From positions 1 through 15,488 of the forward strand of contig CAYLNM010000112.1 in the NCBI GenBank assembly GCA_964385045.1: 15,488 bases of DNA. Direction: 5' to 3'. The notes under the pieces are model-generated. The model had not been told where the DNA came from. It saw only the letters and a list, made by a program, of their open reading frames with translations, and made no database searches. The position numbers were made by a program, and so were the translations under genes. This document shows positions 1 to 7,319 of the stretch, in pieces (the first letter of the stretch is position 1; each line of letters begins with the position of its first letter). Origin of the DNA: CAYLNM01 sp964385045. GTDB lineage: Bacteria > Planctomycetota > Phycisphaerae > Phycisphaerales > SM1A02.

Positions 1-67
1 AGACGTCCGCTCGGCGGCCCCGCCCCCGGCCCCGGCCCCGGCCCCGGCGTCGTCGCCCGCCTCCGGC

Positions 68-1870
68 GTGGCGTCCGCCGTCGTCCCCCGGCCGCCGGCA
101 CCGCCCGAGCCCGCCGAGCTCGGCCGCGGCCTCACCCGCCGCTGGCGGCGGCGGCCGCCGGTCCCGGCCGCCGCGGGTCGTCCGCTCGCCGAGCGCATCC
201 TCGCCGCCCGCGGCCTCACCGATCCGGCGGAGGCGGCGGCCTTCCTCGAGCCGTCGCTGCACGCGCTGCCCGCCCCGCGCGGCCTGCCCGGCGCGAGCGC
301 GGCGGCCGAGCGCATCGTCCGGGCGGTGCGGGGGGGCGAGCGGATCGCGATCTACGGCGACTACGACGTCGACGGGATGACCGCGACCGCGATCCTCGCC
401 CACGTGATCCGCGCCCTGCGGCCGGACGCGGATCTCGTGAGCTACGTGCCGCACCGCCTCGAGGAGGGCTACGGCCTGAACGCCCCGGCCCTCGAGCAGC
501 TCGCGGCCGAGGGGGTGCGGCTCGTCGTCACCGTCGACTGCGGCATCACCGCCCGGGCCGAGGTCGCGGCGGGGCGGGCGGCCGGGCTCGACGTGATCGT
601 CACGGACCACCACGAGCTGCCCGCCGGCGGCCCGGACGCCCTGCCGGACGCGATCGCGGTGCACCCGAGGCTGCCCGGCTCGACCTATCCCACCGCCGAC
701 CTGTGCGGGGCCGGCGTCGCGTTCAAGCTCGCCTGGCGGATCGCGCAGGTCTGGGCCGGCTCCGACTCCGTGGGCAAGGTCGCGCGGCAGGCGCTCGTCG
801 CGGTGCTGCCCCTGGTGGCCCTCGGCACGATCGCCGACGTGGTGCCGCTCACGGGCGAGAACCGCATCCTCACCGCCTACGGCCTCCGTACGATCAAGGC
901 GGCGCCGATCGACGGCCTGCGGGCGCTCATCGAGGCCTCGGGCCTGATGGGCGAGGACATCGACGACGAGCGGGTCGGCTTCGTGCTCGCGCCGCGGCTC
1001 AACGCGTGCGGCCGCATGGGCCACGCCCGCGACGCGGTGCGGCTGCTGACCGACGCCGCGGGCGCCGAGGCCGAGACGATCGCCCGCGAGCTCGCCCGGC
1101 TCAACGAGCAGCGGCAGCGCACCGAGCGACGGATCCTCGAGCAGGCCGCCGGCATGGCCGAGGAGCTCGGCATGACCGGCGAGGACCGGCGGGCGATCGT
1201 CCTCGCCCACGCCGACTGGCACCCCGGCGTGGTCGGCATCGTCTGCTCGCGGCTGGTCGAGCGCTTCGGACGGCCGGCGGTGCTGCTGCAGGACGCGGGG
1301 GACGGCACGCTCAGGGGCTCGGCCCGATCGATCGACGGCTACTCGATCCACGCCGGACTGACCGCGTGCGCCGAGCACCTCGAGCGGTTCGGCGGTCACG
1401 ACGCGGCGGCCGGCATGGCCCTGGCGGCGGATCGGCTGGAGCCCTTCCGCGCCGCGCTGATCGAGCATGCCAACCGCCACATCGCGCCCGCGGATCTGGT
1501 CCCGCGCCTGCTGGTGGACGTGGACGCCCGACTGGGCGAGCTCACCCGCGAGTCCGTCATGGCGGTCCGGCGGCTCGGGCCGTTCGGCCGCGGCAATCGC
1601 CGGCCGGTGCTGCGACTCGCCGGCGTCCAGGTGGCCGACGCGCGGCGGATGGGCGGCGAGCTCCAGCACCTGGCCCTGCAGGTCCGCGACCCGCGGGCGG
1701 GTGCCGACGGCGGAACCCTCCGCGCGGTGTGGTTCGGCGGCGGCGAGCATGCCGCGGCCCTCGTGCCGGGCCGCCGCGTCGACCTGGCCGTCGAGCCGCG
1801 GCTGAACCGCTGGCGGGGCACCGAACGGGTCGAGGGGCACGTGCGAGACGTGCGGGTGGCGGACGACTGA
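68..1870 (+). CDS. recJ: Single-stranded-DNA-specific 5'-3' exonuclease RecJ (start uncertain)
   Basis: RecJ degrades single-stranded DNA 5' to 3' in recombinational and mismatch repair in the cytoplasm. The 600-residue product carries the DHH phosphoesterase motifs in order. Motif I is GDYDVDGM at residues 97-104, giving the metal-binding aspartates. VTVDCGIT follows, then the DHH triad at D180-H181-H182, then GTIADVVP and RLNACGRMGHA. The DHHA1 region has HPGVVGIVCSRL and GGHDAAAG (residues 442-449), and a C-terminal OB-like segment ends the protein. Length is slightly above the usual 560-580 residues because of a Pro/Arg-rich N-terminus. GTG at 68 is the first start codon in this frame, but it has no Shine-Dalgarno sequence. 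The frame is open without a stop to the window edge, so the true start may lie outside. The family call is secure; the start is not. It converges on the rhodanese gene. Confidence 0.93.
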   Translation: MASAVVPRPPAPPEPAELGRGLTRRWRRRPPVPAAAGRPLAERILAARGLTDPAEAAAFLEPSLHALPAPRGLPGASAAAERIVRAVRGGERIAIYGDYDVDGMTATAILAHVIRALRPDADLVSYVPHRLEEGYGLNAPALEQLAAEGVRLVVTVDCGITARAEVAAGRAAGLDVIVTDHHELPAGGPDALPDAIAVHPRLPGSTYPTADLCGAGVAFKLAWRIAQVWAGSDSVGKVARQALVAVLPLVALGTIADVVPLTGENRILTAYGLRTIKAAPIDGLRALIEASGLMGEDIDDERVGFVLAPRLNACGRMGHARDAVRLLTDAAGAEAETIARELARLNEQRQRTERRILEQAAGMAEELGMTGEDRRAIVLAHADWHPGVVGIVCSRLVERFGRPAVLLQDAGDGTLRGSARSIDGYSIHAGLTACAEHLERFGGHDAAAGMALAADRLEPFRAALIEHANRHIAPADLVPRLLVDVDARLGELTRESVMAVRRLGPFGRGNRRPVLRLAGVQVADARRMGGELQHLALQVRDPRAGADGGTLRAVWFGGGEHAAALVPGRRVDLAVEPRLNRWRGTERVEGHVRDVRVADD

Positions 1871-1898
1871 GGGCACCGCGCCCCGGAGCGCGGCCGAT

Positions 1899-1914
1899 CG
1901 GCGGTCGCCCGCCG
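1899..1914 (+). terminator. Stem-loop after recJ, candidate terminator
   Basis: CGGCGG and CCGCCG pair as a perfect 6-bp stem around a TCGC loop, 29 bases after the recJ stop. No T-run follows, so intrinsic termination is only a possibility. On the other strand, a 5-bp stem (GCCGC/GCGGC, 1952-1965) lies just past the rhodanese stop and could serve that gene. Confidence 0.35.
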
Positions 1915-1953
1915 TGCCCGCCCCCCCGTGCCCGCCCGCCCGTGCCCGCCCGC
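1912..1953. repeat. Three tandem copies of a 14-bp unit between convergent genes
   Basis: The unit CCGTGCCCGCCCGC occurs three times head to tail (1912-1925, 1926-1939, 1940-1953). The first copy differs by one base (C for G at position 13). It fills much of the 103-base gap between the convergent recJ and rhodanese stops. It is probably slippage-prone sequence without coding function. Confidence 0.8.
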
Positions 1954-1973
1954 CGCGTCGGCGGCTCACCGCC

Positions 1974-2342
1974 TCACTCCTCCACCGGCAGCCCCGCCTC
2001 CCGCCAGGCCCGGATGCCGCCGTCCATCGAGATGACGTCGCGGTAGCCCATGCGCTGCAGCGCGTCGGCCGCGAGCGCCGAGCGGTAGCCGCCGCCGCAG
2101 TAGAGCACGATGCGGGCGCCAGGGTCGGGCAGCAGCCGTTCGGCGTCGCGCTCGAGCACGCCGCGGCCGACGTGCCGAGCCCCGGGGATCCGCCGGGCGG
2201 CCCACTCGGACTCCTCGCGGACGTCGACGAGCTCGAAGGTCTCGCCGCGCTCGAGGGCGGCGTTCGTCTCCGCCACCGACCACTCCCGGATCCGCGTGCG
2301 GGCGTCGTCGACGAGGGCGAGGAAGCGGGGGGCGTGGTCCAT
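1974..2342 (-). CDS. Single-domain rhodanese-like sulfurtransferase
   Basis: The product has 122 residues and one rhodanese domain. The fold signature LVDVREESEWAARRIPGA is at about residues 38-55. The active-site loop CGGGYRS places the catalytic cysteine at C82, and the domain closes with MDGGIRAWREAGLP. Family members move sulfur through a cysteine persulfide (thiosulfate:cyanide sulfurtransferase, or sulfur relay to other proteins); the substrate cannot be told from sequence. No signal peptide is visible, so it is likely cytoplasmic. ATG at 2342 is chosen because GAGGA lies six bases upstream and the family start fits. The frame stays open further upstream only as a GC artefact. It diverges from the acylase gene across 148 bases and converges on recJ. 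Confidence 0.9.
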   Translation of the reverse strand: MDHAPRFLALVDDARTRIREWSVAETNAALERGETFELVDVREESEWAARRIPGARHVGRGVLERDAERLLPDPGARIVLYCGGGYRSALAADALQRMGYRDVISMDGGIRAWREAGLPVEE

Positions 2343-2407
2343 GGCGGGTCCTCGAAGGCTCGTGGAGGCCGGGGGCCGGCCGGACCGGTCGTCCACGTCG
2401 GGTGTCG

Positions 2408-2421
2408 CGGGAGCACTCCCG
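2408..2421. promoter_or_regulatory. Inverted repeat in the divergent rhodanese/acylase intergenic region
   Basis: CGGGAG and CTCCCG form perfect 6-bp arms separated by CA, roughly midway in the 148-base divergent gap. The right arm recurs within the 9-bp direct repeat ACTCCCGGA at 2415-2423 and 2474-2482; the second copy overlaps the acylase ribosome binding site. This looks like a possible operator, but GC-rich sequence makes short palindromes common. Confidence 0.3.
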
Positions 2422-2479
2422 GACCGTGCGCGCCGGCGATCCTGCGGGCCGGCGGCGCAGGCTACCGTCACGGACTCCC

Positions 2480-2484
2480 GGAGA
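2480..2484 (+). promoter_or_regulatory. Ribosome binding site deciding the acylase GTG start
   Basis: GGAGA sits six bases before GTG 2491. The residues that follow form a textbook signal peptide, so this site fixes the start within a frame that is open far upstream. Confidence 0.65.
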
Positions 2485-2490
2485 CCCGCC

Positions 2491-4977
2491 GTGCGCCGCA
2501 CCCGTCCCGATCGCCCGTGCCGTTTCGTCCCGGTCGCCGCCGCGCTCGCGATGCCCGCCGCGCTCGCCGCCGCCGCGCTCGCGATGCCCGCCGCGCTCGC
2601 CGGAGCCGCCGCCCCGGCTGCCGGTGCCGCGGCCGCCGTCCAGCCGGACCCCGGCGCGGGCGGCGTGAACCCGCTCCAGCTCCTGCAGCGCGCCCGGCCG
2701 GTGCGCACCGGCCGCGCCGGGCTGCCCGGGCTCGCCGCGCCGGTGACGGTCGAGCGCGACGACCGCGGCGTGCCGCTCGTCACCGCCGCCGGCGGACTCC
2801 TCGACGCGACGCGGGCCCTCGGCTTCGTGCACGCCCAGGAGCGGTTCTTCCAGATGGACCTCGCCCGGCGGTTCGCCGCGGGCCGGGTGGCCGAGCTCGC
2901 GGGGCCGATGCTGCGATCCAGCGACGAGTCGATGCGGCGGCTGGGGCTCGAGCGGGTGGCCGACGCGTTCGTCCGCCGCCTCGACGCCGAGACGGCCACG
3001 CGACTGCGGGTCTACGCCGAGGGCGTGAACGCGGGCCTCGACGTGCTCGGCGAGCCGCCCATCGAGCTGCAGCAGGCCGGGGTGACGATGGAGGCGCTCG
3101 AACGCTGGCGACCCCGCGACACCGTGCTCGTCCTGCTGTTCATGTGGGACTTCCTGAGCATGGACGCGCGGCACGAGCCGTGGCGGGGGGTGCTCGCCGA
3201 CGCGGTCGACCCCGCGGTCTTCGACTGGCTGACCGACCCCTGGCACCGCGACGACACGCTGGCCGACGGGCGGGCGGGGGACGAGGACCCGCGGCCGATG
3301 CCGGAGGCCGCGGCCTTCGCCCGCCGCGGACCAGTCGACGCCCCGCGCCACGGCACGCCCCGCGTGCTGGCGGGAGCGGACGCCCTGCATCCCGCCGACG
3401 TCGCCCCCGGCAGCAACGCGTGGGTGGTGGCCGGCCGCGGCACCGTGCACGGGCGGGCGATCCTCGCCGGCGATCCGCACCTCATGCTCGCGGCCCCCGG
3501 CGTGTGGTACCGGACGAGCCTCCGGTGGGACGGGGGAGCCGTGCACGGCGTCACGCTGCCGGGCTCGCCCGGCGTCCTCATCGGCAGCAACGAGCGCGTC
3601 GCGTGGACGCTCACCACCGTCACCGGCGACTTCCAGGACCTCGTGGCGATCGAGGTCGATCCCGACGATCCGGAGGCGTACCGAACGCCGGACGGCGTCG
3701 AGCGCTTCCGCGTCCGCACCGAGCGCATCGCGGTCGCGGGGGAGGAACCGGTGGAGATCCGCGTGCGCGAGACCCGCTGGGGGCCGATCGTCGGCGAGGA
3801 CCACCGCGGACGGCCGGTCGCCCTGCGCTGGCCCGCCCTCGACCCCGAGCGCATCAGCCTCGACATCCTGCGGATGGCGACGGCCCGGGACGTGGACGAG
3901 GCGCTCGCGATCGGGGCGGCGTGGAACGGCCCGTCGCAGAACGTCCTCGTCGCCGGGGCCGACGGGCGGATCGGCTGGACGATCGCCGGGTTCCTGCCCG
4001 ACCGCGCCGGCTTCGACGGGCGCGTCCCGACGAGCTGGGCGGACGGCACCGCGCGGTGGCGCGAGGCATCGGCCCCGCGGCCGCGGGTCGTGGATCCGCC
4101 GACCGGGCGCATCGTCTCGGCGAACAATCGCATGGTGCCGCTCGACCGCGCCCGCTCGCTCGGGCCGAGGTTCGCGCATCCGGGCCGGGCGGCGCGGATC
4201 GCCGAGCGGCTCGCGGCGATGCCGATCGTCGACGAGACCGCGATGCTCGAGCTGCAGCTCGACGCGCAGGTGCGGGGCTACCTGCCGTGGCGGGACGTGG
4301 CGGTGGCGGCGTTCGCGGAGGCACCGCCCGAGGATCCGGCGGTCGCGGCCGTGGTGGCGGCGCTGGCGGCGTGGGACGGCCGGGCGACGCTCGAGGCGCG
4401 GGTGGTCGGGCTCCTGGGCGAGCTGCGGGCGGACCTCGTCGCGCTGGCCCTCGACCGGGTGCTGTCGCCGGTCTCGGCCGCGGTGCGGCCGCGGGTGATC
4501 CGCTCGTTCCGGGCCGACGAGCCGGCGCTGCAGGTGCTGGAGGCGCGGCCGGCCCACCTGCTGCCCGCGGGGGCGCAGGACTGGGACGCGGCGATCCGCG
4601 CGACGGTCGCCGGCGCGGTGCGCGGGCTCGGCGACGCGGCCCTCGCCCCGTGGCGGGACTCGAGCGTGGCCCACCTTCGGCACCCGCTGTCGCCGGTGGT
4701 GCCGCAGCTGTCCGTGATCCTCGACATGCCGCCCGCCCCGATCCCGGCCCACCGCTGGGCGGTGCGGGTGCACACGCGGTCCTTCGGGGTGAGCACGCGG
4801 ATCGTGGTCGCCCCCGGTCTCGAGGACCGCGGCATCTGCCACATCCCGGCGGGACAGTCGGGCCATCCCGGCGAGCGCGACTACCGCTCGAGCCACGTGG
4901 ACTGGGTCCGGGGCAACGCCTCGCCGCTGCTGCCCGGCGCGCCGCTCGCGACGCTGCAGCTGATGCCGGCGGACTGA
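2491..4977 (+). CDS. Secreted penicillin acylase family (Ntn-hydrolase) amidase
   Basis: The family hydrolyses amide bonds of beta-lactams, acyl-homoserine lactones or related acylated compounds in the periplasm; the substrate is not predictable here. The 828-residue precursor matches family size (about 770-850). Residues 1-47 are a Sec-type signal: Arg-rich start, then an Ala/Leu core. The alpha-chain region includes GFVHAQERFFQMDLARRFAAGR. The autocleavage site is PGSNAWVVAG, with the catalytic N-terminal serine of the beta chain at S308. The oxyanion-hole motif SANNR has N545/N546, about 238 residues into the beta chain, matching the usual spacing. Other family segments are GSPGVLIGSNERVAWTLT and AWNGPSQNVLVA. 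The protein should mature into alpha and beta chains by removal of a spacer. The signal peptide holds a perfect 33-bp tandem duplication. The gene converges on a lipoprotein gene 22 bases away. Confidence 0.92.
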   Translation: MRRTRPDRPCRFVPVAAALAMPAALAAAALAMPAALAGAAAPAAGAAAAVQPDPGAGGVNPLQLLQRARPVRTGRAGLPGLAAPVTVERDDRGVPLVTAAGGLLDATRALGFVHAQERFFQMDLARRFAAGRVAELAGPMLRSSDESMRRLGLERVADAFVRRLDAETATRLRVYAEGVNAGLDVLGEPPIELQQAGVTMEALERWRPRDTVLVLLFMWDFLSMDARHEPWRGVLADAVDPAVFDWLTDPWHRDDTLADGRAGDEDPRPMPEAAAFARRGPVDAPRHGTPRVLAGADALHPADVAPGSNAWVVAGRGTVHGRAILAGDPHLMLAAPGVWYRTSLRWDGGAVHGVTLPGSPGVLIGSNERVAWTLTTVTGDFQDLVAIEVDPDDPEAYRTPDGVERFRVRTERIAVAGEEPVEIRVRETRWGPIVGEDHRGRPVALRWPALDPERISLDILRMATARDVDEALAIGAAWNGPSQNVLVAGADGRIGWTIAGFLPDRAGFDGRVPTSWADGTARWREASAPRPRVVDPPTGRIVSANNRMVPLDRARSLGPRFAHPGRAARIAERLAAMPIVDETAMLELQLDAQVRGYLPWRDVAVAAFAEAPPEDPAVAAVVAALAAWDGRATLEARVVGLLGELRADLVALALDRVLSPVSAAVRPRVIRSFRADEPALQVLEARPAHLLPAGAQDWDAAIRATVAGAVRGLGDAALAPWRDSSVAHLRHPLSPVVPQLSVILDMPPAPIPAHRWAVRVHTRSFGVSTRIVVAPGLEDRGICHIPAGQSGHPGERDYRSSHVDWVRGNASPLLPGAPLATLQLMPAD
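2536..2601 (+). repeat. Perfect 33-bp tandem duplication inside the signal peptide
   Basis: Two identical 33-base copies (2536-2568 and 2569-2601) lie head to tail in frame. Each encodes an 11-residue Ala/Leu/Met/Pro segment, so the hydrophobic core of the acylase signal peptide is doubled. Nucleotide identity is complete, including third positions, which points to a recent slippage or unequal-exchange event rather than convergent composition. Confidence 0.9.
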
Positions 4978-5005
4978 CGTCGCGGCGGGGAGCGCCGCGT
5001 CAGTC
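4972..5005. terminator. Shared bidirectional stem-loop between acylase and lipoprotein genes
   Basis: GACTGA (4972-4977) pairs with TCAGTC (5000-5005), and CGCGGCG (4981-4987) pairs with CGCCGCG (4993-4999). The loop is GGGAG, and a 3-base bulge (4978-4980) sits on the left arm. Both stop codons lie in the stem: TGA 4975-4977 of the acylase pairs with TCA 5000-5002, the complement of the lipoprotein stop. No T-run is present. Position between convergent stops supports a two-way terminator or a convergent-transcript boundary. Confidence 0.6.
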
Positions 5006-5584
5006 GCCGTCCTCGGCCGGCTGCGTCGGCAGGGCCATCTCCACCGGGCCCCGTCGCGCCTCCAGCGCGTCGAGCGTGAAGCCGCCCTCCTCGACGCGGC
5101 TGCCGGCGGGCCGGTGCAGCCAGTCCAGCAGCTCCTCCGCCGGGAACGCGACCGGGTCGCCGAGCTCGCGGGCGGCGCGGAGCGGCCGCGTGGGCGGGCT
5201 CGCGAGGCGGCCCTCGATGCGGTGCTCGCCCCAGCGATCGACCGCGACCCAGACCGTCTCGGCGCCCTCGCCGTCGGCGATCGGCAGGGCCACGAGCACG
5301 AACCAGGCGTCGGGCTCGCCCGGAGCGGCGGGCTCGAAGCGGTCGCGGGCGTCGGCCGCGGCGGACCGGGCGCGGGCCGCGGCCCGGCCGAACGCCTCGA
5401 GATCGGCCTCGGCGAGCTCCAGCACCACCGACTCCGGAAGCTGCCGCCAGTCCGACGGCGGGGCGGTCGGCGGCGCCTCGGCCACCGGCTCGGCCGGCGG
5501 CGTCGGCGCCTCGCCGCAGCCCGCCGCGGCGGCGAGCGCGAACGCGGCGATGGCAGCGGAGAGCCAGGGGACGCACCTCGTCAT
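5000..5584 (-). CDS. Lipoprotein with DUF2314 (YegJ-like) domain
   Basis: The product has 194 residues. It begins with a short charged region and a hydrophobic stretch ending in the lipobox AAGC, which puts the lipidated cysteine at C23. A Pro/Ala linker of about 20 residues follows. Residues about 92-157 resemble DUF2314: AWFVLVALP, then VWVAVDRWGEHRIEGRL, then LGDPVAFPAEELLDWL, the last with the usual terminal Asp-Trp. The function of DUF2314 is not established. The protein is likely anchored in a membrane facing the periplasm. It starts 32 bases after the stop of the NYN ribonuclease gene on the same strand, so the two are probably one transcript. No clear Shine-Dalgarno sequence is seen; ATG 5584 is chosen because it gives the signal peptide. 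Confidence 0.78.
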   Translation of the reverse strand: MTRCVPWLSAAIAAFALAAAAGCGEAPTPPAEPVAEAPPTAPPSDWRQLPESVVLELAEADLEAFGRAAARARSAAADARDRFEPAAPGEPDAWFVLVALPIADGEGAETVWVAVDRWGEHRIEGRLASPPTRPLRAARELGDPVAFPAEELLDWLHRPAGSRVEEGGFTLDALEARRGPVEMALPTQPAEDGD

Positions 5585-5616
5585 GCCGCGAGTGTACGAG
5601 TGGAGACGCCGGGTCC

Positions 5617-6765
5617 TCAGCCGCGCTGCGGTCCGGCGTCGCCGCCGAGCTCCCGCAGCAGCCGTTCGGCCTCGGCGATGACGTCCTCCTCGAAGGTCTC
5701 GTCCTTCTTCGGGCGGTCCTCGGCCGGCACCGCCTGCTCGAGCAGGCGGTCGAGGGCCGCGAGGTCGGCGTCGCCGATCGCGGAGCCGGCGGCGTCGGCG
5801 AGGCGACGGTCGCGGGCCTCGCGCCGGGCCCGCTCGGCGGCGTCCCGCTCCGCCGCCTCGACCGCGAGGCGCTCGGCCTCGGCCCGGCTCGCCGCGTCGT
5901 GGGCGGCCCGGGACGCGGCCTCGGCCCGTCGCCGCGCCGTCTCGTCCGCCCGGCGACGGTCCTCGGCCCGGGCGAGCTCGAGGGCCTCGGTCAGCAGGTC
6001 GCCCGGCAGCACGGGCTCGGGCGGGGGGGCGGCGGCGGGCTCCGGAGGGGCGGGCGGCCCGGGTGCGGCGGCGCCGTCCGTCGCCGGCGCCGTCGGCTCG
6101 CCCGGGGACCGCGACCCGGCGCCCCGCCCGGGGCGGGGGCCGGAGTCGGGCTCGCCCTCGTCCTCCGGGGCCGGCTCCGGCGGCAGCGAGAACGCCGCCG
6201 CCTCGCGGACGAGCTCGGCCGGGAACACCGGGTCCGCCGGCGGGGCGGGGGGCCGGCCGGGGGATGTCTTCTTCGACGTCCGAGGCGATGCCGGGGCCGC
6301 CGCGTCGCCCCGTGGGCCGTCCACCGCCTCCGTGTCCGTGTCCTCGGGGTCCTCGGGCTCGAGGAGCGCCGGCAGGCTCGCGTCGTGGAGGTCGTCGGCG
6401 ACCCGCCGCAGGAACTCCTCGCTCGAGAGCACCGGGCAGCGCCGCTTCCGGGCCGCCCGCTGGACCGCCCGGTCCGAGCTCACCACCGTCAGCCCCCGCG
6501 GAGCGGTCGTCCGCTGCACCATGGCCGCGATGAGATCGTCGGCGGACTTCCCGCCGCCGGCGTACCGAACCCGCACCGAGCCCGTCCCCCGCACCGGAGC
6601 CGCGCCGCCGGCCGGGAGTCCGTCGCACACGAGGGTCACCTGCTCGCGGGCGAACCGGGTGCGCGGGAGGACCCGGACGAGCTCCGGCACGTCGATCTCG
6701 GCGAGCTCCGGCGGGAGCACGCCCGTCACGTGGGCGACGTTGTATGCATCGACGACGATCGGCAC
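5617..6765 (-). CDS. YacP-like NYN-domain ribonuclease with long C-terminal extension
   Basis: Residues 1-125 form a NYN/PIN-like nuclease domain. VVDAYNV has D6 and N9, VTLVCDG has D48, the GGGKSADDLI motif has D76/D77, and LTVVSSDRAVQRAARK has D98. These are the acidic metal-binding positions of the YacP (Rae1) group, which cut RNA; in Bacillus, Rae1 acts on mRNA in the ribosome. The remaining 255 residues are unusual for the family. A Pro/Ala/Asp-rich, probably disordered stretch runs to about 250, then a long Ala/Glu/Arg helix-forming region that looks coiled-coil, then a short charged C-terminal segment ending in AEAERLLREL. GTG 6765 is the only start in the frame that precedes the VVDAYNV motif; its ribosome binding site is weak. 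The lipoprotein gene follows 32 bases downstream. Confidence 0.85.
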   Translation of the reverse strand: MPIVVDAYNVAHVTGVLPPELAEIDVPELVRVLPRTRFAREQVTLVCDGLPAGGAAPVRGTGSVRVRYAGGGKSADDLIAAMVQRTTAPRGLTVVSSDRAVQRAARKRRCPVLSSEEFLRRVADDLHDASLPALLEPEDPEDTDTEAVDGPRGDAAAPASPRTSKKTSPGRPPAPPADPVFPAELVREAAAFSLPPEPAPEDEGEPDSGPRPGRGAGSRSPGEPTAPATDGAAAPGPPAPPEPAAAPPPEPVLPGDLLTEALELARAEDRRRADETARRRAEAASRAAHDAASRAEAERLAVEAAERDAAERARREARDRRLADAAGSAIGDADLAALDRLLEQAVPAEDRPKKDETFEEDVIAEAERLLRELGGDAGPQRG

Positions 6766-6992
6766 GGGCGGACTCTACGCCGGCGGCGTGGCGGATCCCG
6801 CCGCGGGCCCCGGGACACGGACGCCGGCCCCCGGCCCCCGGTCGCCCACGACGGGCCATCACGGACCACCGCGGGCCGGCGGCGAGCCACGGCCCCCACC
6901 CCGGGTCGCCCTCGGCCTCGGGACCGCCTCGCCGCCTCAGCGTCCGCATCCGATCAGAACGCGAACGCGGCCTGCCGCGTCGTCCGGGGCGG

Positions 6993-7021
6993 TTGACGCG
7001 GGCCGCCCTCCCGGCGATCAT
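6993..7021 (+). promoter_or_regulatory. Sigma70-type promoter of rpsU
   Basis: TTGACG (6993-6998, five of six consensus bases) and GATCAT (7016-7021, four of six) are separated by exactly 17 bases. Transcription would begin near 7028, leaving a leader of about 73 bases before rpsU. It is the best promoter match seen in the window. Confidence 0.6.
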
Positions 7022-7038
7022 GCTCGGCTCGGCTCACC

Positions 7039-7052
7039 CGGACCCGGGTCCG
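7039..7052. promoter_or_regulatory. Perfect 14-bp palindrome in the rpsU leader
   Basis: CGGACCCGGGTCCG reads the same on both strands and lies about 10 bases past the predicted transcription start. In RNA it could fold as a 5-bp stem with a CCGG loop. It may be an operator or an mRNA control element for S21. Confidence 0.4.
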
Positions 7053-7084
7053 TCGTCGCGTCGCGTGGCACGCGCCGGACCCCC

Positions 7085-7090
7085 AGAGGA
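7085..7090 (+). promoter_or_regulatory. Ribosome binding site of rpsU
   Basis: AGAGGA sits 10 bases before ATG 7101, which sets the start although the same frame is open for over 300 bases upstream. Confidence 0.6.
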
Positions 7091-7100
7091 ACCGCACTCC

Positions 7101-7319
7101 ATGGCGATTCGCATCAAGTCGCGTCACGGCGAGTCGGTGGGGCAGATGCTCCGCCGCTTCAAGAAGCTCTGCGAGAAGGAAGGCCTGACGAAGGACGTCA
7201 AGCGGAAGCAGTACTTCGAGAAGCCGTCGGAGCGGAAGCGCCGCGCCGAGCGCAAGACGCAGGCCCGCATCGCCCGCGCCCAGTCGCAGCCCGCTCGCGG
7301 CGGCACCAAGCGCCGCTGA
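7101..7319 (+). CDS. rpsU: 30S ribosomal protein S21
   Basis: S21 is a small basic protein of the 30S subunit that takes part in translation initiation by assisting mRNA base-pairing at the 3' end of 16S rRNA. The 72-residue product matches the family's usual length of about 70. It has the family pattern: a start in MAIRIKSRHGES, then LRRFKKLCEKEGLTKDVKRKQYFEKPSERKRR, and a long basic tail. ATG 7101 fits the family N-terminus and has AGAGGA upstream. The gene stands alone, with its own promoter and a strong stem-loop about 100 bases downstream. Its presence argues against an actinobacterial source, as that phylum generally lacks S21. Confidence 0.95.
   Translation: MAIRIKSRHGESVGQMLRRFKKLCEKEGLTKDVKRKQYFEKPSERKRRAERKTQARIARAQSQPARGGTKRR

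Larger units (their letters stand above)
6766..7100. other. 335-base divergent intergenic region (NYN gene / rpsU)
   Basis: No coding sequence is supported here. The rpsU-proximal part holds the promoter and leader palindrome listed separately. The part near the NYN gene should carry that gene's promoter, but no convincing -35/-10 pair was found on the minus strand. The region is rich in CCCCGG runs of low complexity. Confidence 0.6.

Noticed and set aside
1912..1953. 14-bp tandem repeat as a CRISPR-like or iteron array
   Set aside because: The units abut with no unique spacers, only three copies exist, and the gap separates two convergent gene ends; simple slippage is enough.
2463..2468. 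TACCGT as a -10 box of the acylase promoter
   Set aside because: Only three of six consensus bases match, and no -35 is found 16-18 bases upstream.
1966..4896. Long minus-strand open frame opposite the acylase
   Set aside because: No family motif, and His/Arg/Gly-rich composition typical of an antisense frame. Only the rhodanese, in another frame, is real on this strand.
1914..5681. Very long plus-strand open frame over the rhodanese, acylase and lipoprotein genes
   Set aside because: It is Arg/Ala/Pro-rich with no domain and overlaps three well-supported genes in other frames or strands; a GC-driven shadow.
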